The position numbers and the translations under genes were made by a program. This document shows, piece after piece, positions 50,224 to 60,517 of a DNA stretch of 64,000 nucleotides. The stretch lies in assembly GCF_036370855.1 (NCBI RefSeq), contig NC_088117.1, forward strand, positions 9,362,001 through 9,426,000, in the 5' to 3' direction. This DNA is from Dromaius novaehollandiae. Lineage: Eukaryota > Chordata > Aves > Casuariiformes > Dromaiidae. The first letter of the stretch is position 1, and each line of letters starts with the position of its first letter. The notes under the pieces were generated by a model. That model did not search any database. It saw nothing but the letters and a program-made list of their open reading frames with translations, and was not told the origin of the DNA.

Positions 50224-53200
50224 CTTTGAAAAAAAGAAAAAAGTATTCTTAACTGGATCTGGGACTTCTCAGGAATAAACAATGTTTCTCACTACAGTTT
50301 AAGTTACAATCATTTTGACCTTCCCCCCCGCTTTCTGGTTTGATGAAATACACACATAAGTACATTTCACAATCCATAACAAGGCAACATATTAAAAATG
50401 ATATTCATGATGCAATTTTTTTTTTAAACAGAGAAACTGCTACAAAAGGAGAGGAACTGAACAAACTCAGAGTATGAGGCAATTACCAAGTTAGAAACAG
50501 GAGTCCCGATTCCACATTTTCTGCTCTAACCTTGCATATTTTACCTCTATCTAATAATAACGGCAATGTGTGTTTTCTTATTTAACACTGTAAAACTTTT
50601 GGACGAGGGACACAATAAAATGGCACAGAATTAGGGATCCCAAATCCTTTCACCAACAGCCCAGGATACACATGGTAAGATTATGTAGCCTCTGCACACC
50701 TCATGCACATCTGAACAGGTATAATAATATTTTAGAAGTAGTTTTTGTTAAACCCAAAGTATTTTATAACCTTTGATACAAAAGTGCAATATAAGTTTAT
50801 AGTACTGTATCACAAGATACACCACTAACATGCATTTCATGATTAGAATCCAAGGTTTTCATAACTTTTAACAGACTGATATTAAAAAGTCAGTACAGGA
50901 TATGATATTCACTTGCTCTAACATGCTTAAACAATCAAAGTTCAAACTGATTACCAGTAGCATTTGGTAGCATAAAAATGCTGCCTTCTGGATATTCTGG
51001 TTTCAGTTACAGAAATACCTAGCTGTTAGAAGTTGTAGGGGTGCTCTTGAAAACGTAACTTAAGTGCAAATAATGCACTTGTACCTGCCTGAATTTGCAG
51101 AAAGAAATGCAACTGCTTAGAGGTGAAACATGGCCATTATCTAAACAGGGGCTGATCCAATACCAAGGGGTAACATTTGGTTAGTGCTGTTAACAATTCC
51201 ATTGCTCTTCAAGCACTTTAGAAGAAGGAGAAGTATGAGAAGAGGTTTTTTAAAAAAAAAAAAAAAAAAAAATTCACGCACGGATATGTCCTGTTGGCAC
51301 ATAAATAAGGGGATTTAAAAACAAAATACAAAGTAAAAAAAAAAAAAACCACCACACACACACACAATTTCTCCCTAGATTAACTCAAGAAAGATGCATC
51401 TAAATCAAAGTCTAGTAGAACATTTTAACCACATACTGATCCTAAGGACAGCCAGACTCAAGAGGCAGGAATACATGGTCTACTCAAAGTATACTAAGTG
51501 TCTTCCCCCCACCCCCCCAAAAAAAAAAAACACACAAAAAAAACCACACAACAAAAGAGGATTCAGTAAAACAAGTATAAATCTTGTGATTTTAGCCAAT
51601 TTACTTAGAGGAAATCTAATCAAGCGGAATATTTAGGAGTGGTATATTTACCCACTTAAGATTCAAACGAAAACCCTGTTTCAAGGAATACATAAAAATA
51701 GCTGGGATACTGACCAGGAAAAGTCTTTTTTTGCCAAAAAGGGACACAGGAGACCTTTAGCTTGTAAAATTTGGCTTGAACATAGGCTCTAGGGACATCT
51801 CTGAAAAGAGAAGAGTTCAGAGAATTAGTGGGTGCAACAAACTGTTACAAAGTCTCTGTATTACTCAGTTATCCATGGGGGAGAATAACTCCAGTCAAAC
51901 AGTCTGTTAGTTTTAGGCAGAAAGGACAGATTTGAAATCCTAATAATAATAATAAAAAAAAACTGCCAGGACAGCAATTCCTCTTAAAAGTAAGCACCTA
52001 AAACTAACTTGACATTAGGCATATTTATTACATGTTTAATAATAAGAAAAAGTAAATGAAATATACTATGGAAAAAGAGCCATATATGAAGCATAGCATT
52101 CACAATATTGGTAATTTCATATTCAACACTTACTCTGTTTGGAAGAAGACTACCACATTACATTCCGCATTCCAATAAGTATCCCTTTTGCTATTTGTTG
52201 ACTAACACTTGGAAAAGTCCTTTATTAAAGACTTTAGTACACAGTACATAACAGTTCTCATACGTAGAAAACACTGGGAAGACCATAAGGATTGGTAGAA
52301 CTGGTAAAATTAAGTTTCAGCACTGATGGGCATGGTTCATTGTTCAGTGCTACACAAGGATATACAACTGTGCATTACTAAAGTAACATTTTCTATGATT
52401 GCAAATGCCTAGACATATGGATTCCCTTGTGAAGTCTAAGACAGTCTGCCTCAATTATGTCTTCTATCCAAATGAAAAAAAAAAAAAGTTTTTACCCAAT
52501 AGCATTACTGAGTTCTTCCCAGTTTACTTCATTAGCATCCTCCACTTTCATTTCATACAACCTGAGAAGGCAATACAGGAGAAATTTGTGGACAGAATTC
52601 AAGAACTGATTTGATAATGTTGACATCTCCCCCCAGTCAAAAAGAAAGTCTTTGTCCGAAAGAAAGAGTCTGGAAAATCAGTATAAAACCGCATTGCATG
52701 CCTTTCTTAAACAGTAAGCTTTCATAAACGCAATGTGTAACACTAAGAGATGCAAAACATCACATTAATTTTGAAAGATACCTTTTAATAAGATTGATTT
52801 TGGCCTGTAATCCTTTGGTCCCCTTGTATAACTGCTGCCCTTTGGTCATCTTGCTTGTTAAAATCGAAGTCCTTTGAAAACAGACAAAAGCATTCTTTTT
52901 TTCAGGAAATTCCAAGCATCAAAAGGAAGAGACTTTAAGGTAGCACTGTCACCACAGAGAAGCGGCAATCAGGCTTCAAGATCACAGCAAAGAGAAAATT
53001 TATCTCAGCTAGCAAAGTTATTTATTTGTCTCTTACACGCGTAGATGCATCTGCAACACCTCTTCTGTAGTCTACAACAAATCTACCAATCTTACCAGCA
53101 AACATCACGGTACAATCAGTTTTACAAAACAAAGTCAGACAAATACTCCCCAAAACACAGTTTGATATCTAAATCCAGTATAAAGCCTTACCATTTCTGT

Positions 53201-55579
53201 TTACATTGCCTCCAATATCTGGTTCCCACTTTAGCTTCAATCTCAGTCCATGGTAATTTCTGGTAGAGTTTTTCACGGTCAATTGAGAGATTTCTACGTG
53301 ACTTTTCTGATGAAGATTTCTCATCTTCCAATTTTGATCTTTTAGTAATCACCTCCTCCACTGCACGCATTAACTTCCGTGTTTCTTCCTTAGTCCAAGG
53401 ACCGTAATTAATAGCTGGAATTAATATATACATGGTTAAGGCAGAATTTATTATAAATGGTAAGAGGAAAAGAAAAGTAACACAAATTGAAACATTTGCA
53501 TTTTTTAAACTCTTATTTATTGGATCAGTTTCTTAACATGCTTCCCAGAAGCTCTTCTGCATTCCAGAGATTTGAGAGGGTCAGTTCAGCCCAATGACTA
53601 CAAAACAGCTCTGGTTCCAAGTAGGAGTTTCTATTTTAAACACCTGACTGCCAAATTCTTCTCTCCCCACTCCCAGGATATGTCTGTCAAGGTACTAGTT
53701 CCATTAACAAAGAACTGAATTTGTCCCATTTCATTTCTCTCCCCTATTAGAAACTGTTGTCATTACTTCCAAATGAAAGTGCAAACAATGGCCTAGAAGA
53801 ACTACAATCAATTTAAAAACAAAGAAACACACACACACTTCAGGATTTTTTCCAAAGTTTAGGGCACATACAACAGGCAGTTAAAATAATTGCTCAGATT
53901 GCAATATACAAAATGAACTGTTATTCTTAAAATTACTTACCCGACTTGATTTCAGAGTATTTCATAGCAACTGAGAGGTTAGAACGAGACATCATCTCAG
54001 AAATCTTCTTCCAATCATTGCCATGAATAGCATAGTACTTCTTCAATTTTTCTTTTTCATCTTTAGTATACCTAGTAGAAGAAATGGGCAGCTTCAGCTG
54101 CAAATTCAAAATGCTCCAATATCTTAAAAGCAGCATACATTTCAACGTTACTTATCACTCCCCTTTCAAGTCACATACTGGTCAGAAAAAAAATGAACTG
54201 TCACTTAAATCACAGTAACTGGCACAAATGGGAGAGATGATCTTAATTTGTATCCTTTAATGTACAAATATACATCAGAGATTGGTATTAAGCCTCAGGA
54301 ACTATTTAAAATTACTTGCTTACCTCCCTTTATAGTTATTTGGGTCAAATATCTTCCTTGCTCGATAATAAATCAGTCTCCAGGGTCGTGGAATGCCCTC
54401 AGCTGGAAGACACATGATTCATTGTTAAGAAACATTTTTCACACAGAAAAAGCCACTTAAAACAAAAACAAACCCCACAATATACATTTTCATGAATGCT
54501 ATCAATGAAACATTCTCTCCATTCAAGACTAGATATTTACAACACTTCCAAAATTGCATAGGAAATAGTCTGAATACAAATCTCCTGAACAGTTTCAAAG
54601 ATGTAATTGTTATGTTTGTGGCAGGCAAAAAATAACTGAGATTGTGAATGCTGACAGGCAGCAGATGTTTATGCATATACGCATATGTGTAGGTATGTAT
54701 TCAAAGCTAAACTTTAGAACTCAAGCACAAGCCTGCTGCTTGCTAGCTACAACTGGTAGGGCTGGTTGTAAATTTTGATAGCACGTGGACTAAAAGTAAG
54801 TGATAATGTATTGAATCCTCCAATTAATAAAGAGATATGAGGCAGAGCGCCAATTAGGAAGCTGATCACATACTCTGCTTCAGCATATAGACCCATTTCG
54901 ATTGGGAAAACCAGGGGCTGGGGGCATCCTGTAAAAAGAAAGTGAAGACCCTGGCTGAAGGAAAGATCCTGGAAGTGGGGGAAGATCCACAGATCCGAAT
55001 GCCAAATCCACTAAGGGTTGTGATTTAGTTTGTCTTGCTGTGACAAAGATACAGAATAAACAGAATGGAAAGCCACTTGAGAAAGTGCACTGAATAGATT
55101 CAGACAGGTTTAGAGATGAACGCTTGCTATTTGAAACAAAGCTTTCTAGTAATATGAATTGTTATGCCTAACAGTTAAAATGAGGATAGAGAAAGAGAAG
55201 AGATCGCTCCTCTGGCAGACAGAAGCTTAGTAGTTAGAACTTTATTTGCTTTTCTCATGTCTTGGAAAACTAACTACTTTGGCTAGTGACCTAATTTCTT
55301 TAGGCTGTCACTGGGTCCTGAACCTGCCATCGATTTACATGCTCTAAGAATAGTTGACAATTTCAGACAGGACTTAATCATACCTCCCATTAATAAATCA
55401 CTAAGCTTAGTGACGGCCTAGTGAATAGGGCACCTTAAATCATAATACCCAACTACAAGTTTAAAAATCTGTAGCTGGTCATGATGAAATTTTAATCTCT
55501 AACCTCTTCGTAACAAGATAAATCATGAGAATAGTATATAATACAGATTAACTACTACATTATCTCAGCAGCATGTTCC

Positions 55580-55610
<31 letters not shown>

Positions 55611-58595
55611 AGATTTGCAACATTAGTGCTTTTCAATTAAAAAAAAATTTAGAAAACATAGTGTTATCACCAGGTTGTGGAACACAACATCCAGCTATTT
55701 TAAAAGGAACTTGCTTACCAATTTTCCCACAGAAAAGAAACTCTGCTTTTAGGCGACTGATAGTTTCTTTCTCTTCTGGATACCTAGAGGTAAACAGGAG
55801 TTTTTCAGCATTCTCTATTCCAGTAAGTGATAAGAACTCTTCAACATTTTTCCTGATTTGATCATTTTCCTTCTGGGAAAATCTGCCAAACTTGATAGCA
55901 ATACCTAAAAATATACAAAATTTGTTTAAAAAACAAAACGAAAACAACAAAAAATACCCAAGCCTCAGGTACCATCTCTTCTACATTGCATTTCAAGTTT
56001 ACAGAAACTTTTTAGCAAACATAATGAAAGTTCAATGAATTGAAAAGGTAAAAAAAGCAAACCAAAATGGGACAAAACAACAGCTGGGAGCAGGCAATTT
56101 ACACATAGACCTTGGTCTCTAATTTGATGGAGGTAGCAGATGCTGCAGAGCAGAAAAAACATGTCCACTGAAATTAAATATATGCTAAAGAGAGACTATT
56201 AGGATACTATCTGTTTTATGCACACAGGCTCCCGTCACTCACTTGGAATTGGACTGATCCAGACAGGACAGAAAAACATGCTATTACTCCTCTGTCAAAA
56301 CATTACCACAGCTCCACATTCTTCCCTCCCAAGAGCATTCTTATGATGGCTCACCTTGCTTTTTAAAACGTTTAAACCTCGTTAGGTCTCTTCCAGCCAT
56401 CTTCCTGATTGAACTATCTGACATTTTCCTCACATGAGGAATAAACTCTTCAAGTTCTTGTTTTGCAGTATCCAAATCCAAGACTGAAAACATGCTAGAG
56501 TCCAGACCATCATCATCATCCAGTTCATCAGAGGCTACATTTTCAGTACAGGAATTATTCTGGTCTTCCTCTTTATTTGATGTTGTAGGTTCAGGTGTCC
56601 TAATAATAATAATAATAATAATAAATAATAATGCCACCACTACCACACTCTAGAACTCCAAACCAGAGATTTTTATTAGTATCTCTATAATTAGAAGAAT
56701 TAACATGTTCATTAAAGAGTAAGAAATTTTATTCCACATATTGTCCCCCTGTATTTCCAACCTTTTAAAATAAGTGTCATTTATTATGACATTTCAGTAC
56801 TTACAATATTTAGAAAGCTTGCCAGGGTTATGAGAACCCTCACTTTCCCACAGAACTGTCACACATGGATATACAAAAGAAACAGTGCCTCCTGCTACCA
56901 CTGGCAATACAGAACTTTTCCATGTGTCTCTTGCTAGTGCTCATTATTGGTAAGAGCAAAAGACTACTTTTAACATTATTTTTCATTAAGTAATAGTTTT
57001 AGTCCATTAAACTTGGAAAACGATTAACTTCACATTCTGGGTCTGTCACCACAATATATAATAGCATATAGGCAAGTGAAGTTATGTATATAGATTTTTA
57101 CCTGAGAGAAATAACACTTTGTAACTGTGAAACACCTGAACAATTCTTTCTTTAAAAAAACAAACAAACAAACAAACAAACAAACAACAACTTCATTCAT
57201 TCTCAGTAAAGTTATGGGTTCTAGACACTGTAAGAACACCAAGAGCTATTTACATGAGCATTTGTTTGCATTGAATTTTAAGTTTCTTAATTCAGCTTAC
57301 TAACTGTTTGGTAAAAACGCATAATAAAGATCAAATTTAAGAACTGGAATCCCCCTCCTCCCCTTCTCTCTCTCTCTTTTTTTTTTTTTTTTTTTAAACT
57401 AAACATGGATTGCTTGCACACGAATTGTATCTACACCTACAGTTTTCAAACGGGAGGATGGATTTTTTTTATTCTACACTGAAGGTAATAGTACTGCACT
57501 CTCACAAACTTCTATTATATTTCAGTGTGATAACTAAGAATCAAGCTCTACAAGTAGGTCTGTATGGAATCTCAACTTACAGTTTAGCTTTTGGAAGTTT
57601 TTTGTTTTTTTTTTTTTAAATACACACAATACAGACTAGAGAAAAATGTGGGATGTAGTGTGAGGTAAACATATTTTGGGGGTGGAGAAGGGAAAAAAAA
57701 TCCAAACTTACATTATCTCAGACTCTGAGGAGCTTTCTTCCATGACTATGCTACTGGATTTAACCTTCCGAACGCGCCTCGGAGTTTTTCTGAAGGAATG
57801 ATCAGCCTCTTCGGTAGGCTTAGCGGGTGCATCCACAGGATCTTCGATCGAGGCAGGAGAAGCATTACAGTCAGCATCTTCATGGGATTGCTGGGACATT
57901 GTCACACTACTGTTTTCTGTAGGTAATGCCAACACTGTGTCTTCCTCTTGTGTATCGTGTTCTGGAGATGACAAGAATGACTGATTAACCATTAGGTCTG
58001 TGCCTTCTTCTGTATCTTCGGTGATACTGTGTTTTCTCTTCTTCTTCTTCTTCTTCTTTGACCTTTTATGGTCACTTTTAACATATGTTTCTGAGGTAGG
58101 TGGCTCACTTACCTCATCCTTTTCTGGTGATTTTTCCTTTCTTTTCTTCTTAGCAGACTTTTTTATATAAACATGATCAGCCTCATTCTCCTGATAGCTC
58201 TCAATATTATCTTGATTTATTTCGACACAAATTACATCACTGGGCTCATCTGCACTATCATCACGCTTCCGCTTCTTTTTTTTCTTTTTCTTTGGGGAAC
58301 CATCCATTACAGTTTCATTAATAATTTCATCTTCCAGCCCTGTAGAAAAGTTATCTAACAAAGGCTGTTCTTTCTCTCCCTCGTTTTTCTTTTTCTTCTT
58401 CTTTTTCTTCTTACAGACTTCACTGCTCTGCACAGGTTGATCTTCAAAAAGGAGTGGAGATGCACGGCTTTGCTCTGCATTTTGCACGCTTTCTTTTTCA
58501 TCACTTTCATGTTTCTTACTGTGTTTGTGTTTTTTCTTTTTCTTCTTGAGAGAATCCCAAACTTGAAAATCATCTGCACTCGCTTTTTCTGTCAT
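50060..58595 (-). CDS. TTF1: Transcription termination factor 1 (TTF-I), complete coding region in 10 exons
   Basis: Nucleolar Myb-type protein that binds Sal-box terminators, stops RNA polymerase I and organises rDNA chromatin. Ten coding exons join in phase to 2,154 nt, i.e. 717 aa plus TGA (human about 905 aa). Start ATG 58595-58593, [20 protein letters not shown]. Residues 1-294 are a charged N-terminus with five lysine/arginine clusters. Residues 300-440 hold an acidic segment ([10 protein letters not shown]) and conserved helices ([20 protein letters not shown]). Myb/SANT-like repeats follow at about 463-509 ([20 protein letters not shown]) and about 511-592 ([19 protein letters not shown]), then a C-terminal conserved block ending in acidic DSSEESDN. 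The gene lies head-to-tail behind SETX and head-to-head with CFAP77. Identification firm. Confidence 0.97.
51715..51800 (-). CDS. TTF1: TTF1 coding exon 9
   Basis: 86 nt, residues 635-664, [20 protein letters not shown] then FWQKKTFP. Acceptor ctcttttcag, donor cctg/gtcagt. Confidence 0.94.
52496..52561 (-). CDS. TTF1: TTF1 coding exon 8
   Basis: 66 nt, residues 613-635, [20 protein letters not shown] then IG. Acceptor gccttctcag, donor ttgg/gtaaaa. Confidence 0.94.
52782..52871 (-). CDS. TTF1: TTF1 coding exon 7
   Basis: 90 nt, residues 583-613, [20 protein letters not shown] and LQAKINLIK. Acceptor gttttcaaag, donor aaag/gtatct. Confidence 0.94.
53192..53414 (-). CDS. TTF1: TTF1 coding exon 6: Myb-like repeat
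   Basis: 223 nt, residues 509-583, [19 protein letters not shown] then [20 protein letters not shown]. An insertion of charged residues separates the Myb helices, as in mammalian TTF1. Acceptor taattccag, donor aatg/gtaagg. Confidence 0.96.
53941..54071 (-). CDS. TTF1: TTF1 coding exon 5: Myb-like repeat
   Basis: 131 nt, residues 465-509, [20 protein letters not shown] and [20 protein letters not shown]: a Myb/SANT repeat with its tryptophan. Acceptor cttctactag, donor tcgg/gtaagt. Confidence 0.96.
54324..54402 (-). CDS. TTF1: TTF1 coding exon 4
   Basis: 79 nt, residues 439-465, [20 protein letters not shown] then PNNYKGR. The acceptor gtgtcttccag is the one that keeps frame. Donor ggag/gtaagc. 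Confidence 0.95.
55580..55607. repeat. T28 homopolymer
   Basis: 28 consecutive T in the TTF1 intron between exons 3 and 4, poly(A) on the transcript strand. No retroposed sequence recognised next to it. Confidence 0.95.
55719..55904 (-). CDS. TTF1: TTF1 coding exon 3
   Basis: 186 nt, residues 377-439, [20 protein letters not shown] through [16 protein letters not shown]. Acceptor tatttttag, donor attg/gtaagc. Confidence 0.96.
56355..56599 (-). CDS. TTF1: TTF1 coding exon 2
   Basis: 245 nt, residues 295-376, acidic ([20 protein letters not shown]) then [10 protein letters not shown] and [11 protein letters not shown]. The acceptor lies at the end of an (ATT)n microsatellite; donor caag/gtgagc. 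Confidence 0.96.
56601..56632. repeat. (AAT)n microsatellite abutting the TTF1 exon 2 acceptor
   Basis: Ten AAT-type units with one interruption. On the transcribed minus strand this is (ATT)n and ends directly in the ATTAG acceptor of TTF1 coding exon 2. Confidence 0.95.
57157..57187. repeat. (AAAC)n microsatellite
   Basis: About seven to eight caaa units in a TTF1 intron, minus-strand GTTT. Confidence 0.95.
57712..58595 (-). CDS. TTF1: TTF1 coding exon 1
   Basis: 884 coding nt; the exon itself begins at about 58607 after the acceptor cttttattaaag. Encodes residues 1-294 with five basic clusters (17-28, 62-70, 102-111, 145-154, 177-189) separated by acidic Ser/Glu stretches. Donor ataat/gtaagt; leaves two bases. 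Confidence 0.96.
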
Positions 58596-58797
58596 ATTTT
58601 TTCTTACCTTTAATAAAAGATATGGGCTTTATTGAAGTGCTATAATTTAAGAACTTCATGAAAAAGGGTAGTACTTTGGTAAATCTTGGTAAATCTTACT
58701 CACACCATTATGTACAGTTACAAGGTAAACAAAGAAAAAGAAGTTTATATAAACTACCTTGGAGCTATTCAGTATTTTCTAAGAAACATAAATATAC

Positions 58798-58901
58798 TTG
58801 CTTTTCAATGCAGCTAATTTGGCAAAGTGACTAGGTAAAAGCGACGTCTTCTTCATCAAACAGATGTGCATCACAGCTGTATTCAGACTTAAATTGCTTT
58901 C
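58798..58901 (-). other. TTF1: Candidate TTF1 5' noncoding exon
   Basis: Acceptor gtttgttattatag and donor gcaa/gtatat on the minus strand frame a 104-nt segment upstream of the TTF1 start exon. An internal ATG frame (MHICLMKKTSLL onward) would run into a stop at the junction with coding exon 1, making it an upstream ORF. No transcript evidence. Confidence 0.25.
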
Positions 58902-59666
58902 CTATAATAACAAACAAACACTTTAATAACTATTAGCTTTAAGTTGACTTTGATAACTAAGCAAAGGTAGACAGTTAAATTCAACTCTGCTTCCAGCATT
59001 AAAGTAGTAACAAGATAAAATAATAAAAAAATATTAAATAAATCGGCACTAACAGCCAAATTCTCTTATCAGGAACTTCTGGCTGGCTTTGCCTATATTC
59101 AGTGGTCCAAGCCTAGCCACAACCCGCTAGCTTGAACTGACCATTTGTTAACCAGAATAAATCCATTCCTGAAAACTAGAGTTTAGCAGAGCACACAGGA
59201 AGCATTTTAGCGGATTTTCTACGGCTGACACATAGAGAACATTTACAAGCCAACAGCCCATCGCCCCAGAAATACAACACCTTGATTTTCACATCCCCAA
59301 ATCAGTTTCCAGCGCTGACCAGTACAAGGCATTAACTCCGCACGGCCGCAGGGAAGAAGCTGCACACGAAGCCTCTCGAGATAAACACCAAACCCCGCGT
59401 TACAATCCAGCAATTGCGCCGCGCTGCGCGGGCGGCCACGCTGCGGGCCACGAGGCGACGCCGAGCCCCCGCGGGCACACGTGCCGCCGCAGAAGGCGCG
59501 CCGGGCCCGGCGACAGCGCCCCGGGGCCCGCCCGCCGCCAGCCTCCCCTCCGGCACCGCCGGGGCACCCAGAGCCGCCGCAGGCCTCGCGGCGACGGGGC
59601 GGGCCTCGCCGGAGAGGCCGCACTCCCCTCCCCTCAGGGCCCAGCGCCCTCCCCGCCGGCCGCTCC

Positions 59667-59680
59667 GTCGCCGGGGCAAC
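59667..59680 (+). promoter_or_regulatory. RFX X-box, perfect consensus match
   Basis: gtcgccggggcaac fits GTNRCC-N2-RGYAAC at every position. X-boxes bind RFX factors that drive ciliary genes; CFAP77 is one, 0.7 kb downstream. Confidence 0.6.
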
Positions 59681-59847
59681 GCGCCCGCCGCCCAGCGGCC
59701 CTCCGCGCCGCCCTCCTCGGGATAACAGCCACCCTCCCCGGGACAACGGCTGCCCGCCGCCGGCATAACGACCGCCCGCCGCACCTCGCCGCCACACGCG
59801 CTCCGCACGGCGTCCGCCCGCAATGGCGTCCCCCTCCGCCCTCCTAC

Positions 59848-59893
59848 CGGAGCCCTCCCGTTCCCCCTCCCCCGCCTCCTCCTAGCGGAAGCG
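59848..59893 (-). other. TTF1: Putative TTF1 5' exon 1
   Basis: A minus-strand donor (ggctccg/gtagga) in the CpG island, preceded by an ETS-type GGAA core (plus-strand gcggaagcg at 59885-59893). Transcription start is not visible; the 5' bound is a guess. Confidence 0.3.
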
Positions 59894-59941
59894 CTCCCGC
59901 CCGGACCCATCAAAGACCCGGACCCAACGGCGGGCGCCGCC

Positions 59942-59954
59942 GTTGCTAGGAGAC
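59942..59954 (+). promoter_or_regulatory. Weak RFX X-box
   Basis: gttgctaggagac: a good first half-site (GTTGCT), a one-base spacer, and a second half-site with two mismatches. Confidence 0.35.
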
Positions 59955-60319
59955 GGTGTGTGGTGGGGGGGGGCACGGCCGTTCCCGCGGCGGCGCGGCC
60001 CGGCGAGCAGCACCGCGCCCTCCCCTCCCCCCGCCCCGGGTCCGGCACCGGCCTTGGGGGCCGCGCCGCGCTCGGGCCCGGGGCGCTGCTCCTCTGCAGC
60101 TCGGTGTGAATAAAATTAACGTAAAGAAACTCCGGGATCGCAGCGGGTTGCAAGCGCGCAGCTTGGCCGCTTCGTGGCGGGGGGAGGGGGGGGTTCCCAG
60201 CGCCCCGTCCCGCCCCGGCAGCCCCTGAACGCCGGGGAACAGCAGTTTTCGTGCCCGTTTTCCCGCTCCGCCCGTTATTCCGCGCGCGGCTGCCGGGAGC
60301 CGCCTGCCCGGCGCGTCCC

Positions 60320-60333
60320 GTTGCCGCGGGAAC
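60320..60333 (+). promoter_or_regulatory. RFX X-box, one mismatch, next to the CFAP77 start
   Basis: gttgccgcgggaac has a perfect first half-site and 5 of 6 in the second (G where Y is expected). It lies 53 nt before the CFAP77 ATG. Confidence 0.5.
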
Positions 60334-60385
60334 GGGCGGCAGAGCGCGCTACCGGCGGCCTGCGGCTGGGTTCGGCCCCGGCGGC

Positions 60386-60517
60386 ATGGCCGGCAGCGGC
60401 ACGGAGCCCCCGCGGTGGCGGCGGCCGCCGGGCCTGGCCGAGGCGGCGCCGGGCAGCGAGAACGAGCGGCTGGGGGTGGCGCGGGAGAGCATGCTGCGCA
60501 ACCCGCTCATCGCCAAG
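60386..60517 (+). CDS. CFAP77: CFAP77, first coding exon (gene continues beyond the window)
   Basis: Cilia- and flagella-associated protein 77, a microtubule-inner protein of axonemal doublets. The exon starts at ATG 60386 (context ggcggcATGG) and ends at a good donor (gccaag/gtgagc), giving 44 codons: MAGSGTEPPRWRRPPGL at the start and VARESMLRNPLIAK at the end. The end closely matches the start of the conserved region of human C9orf171/CFAP77 (VRDSMLQNPLI). Position head-to-head with TTF1 agrees with synteny. No later exon is visible up to 64 kb; intron 1 is long in mammals too. Confidence 0.87.

Noticed and set aside
54324-54397. Alternative acceptor (ctgag) for TTF1 exon 4.
   Set aside because: It puts the conserved [10 protein letters not shown] segment out of frame; the acceptor five bases upstream keeps it in frame.
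55580-55607. T28 as the poly(A) tail of a processed retrocopy on the minus strand.
   Set aside because: The adjoining sequence is TTF1 intron and exon with no copied gene or target-site duplication visible.
58596-58607. GTAAGA just before the TTF1 start codon looks like a splice donor.
   Set aside because: It directly follows a good acceptor (cttttattaaag) and leads into the start codon, so it is read as exon sequence.
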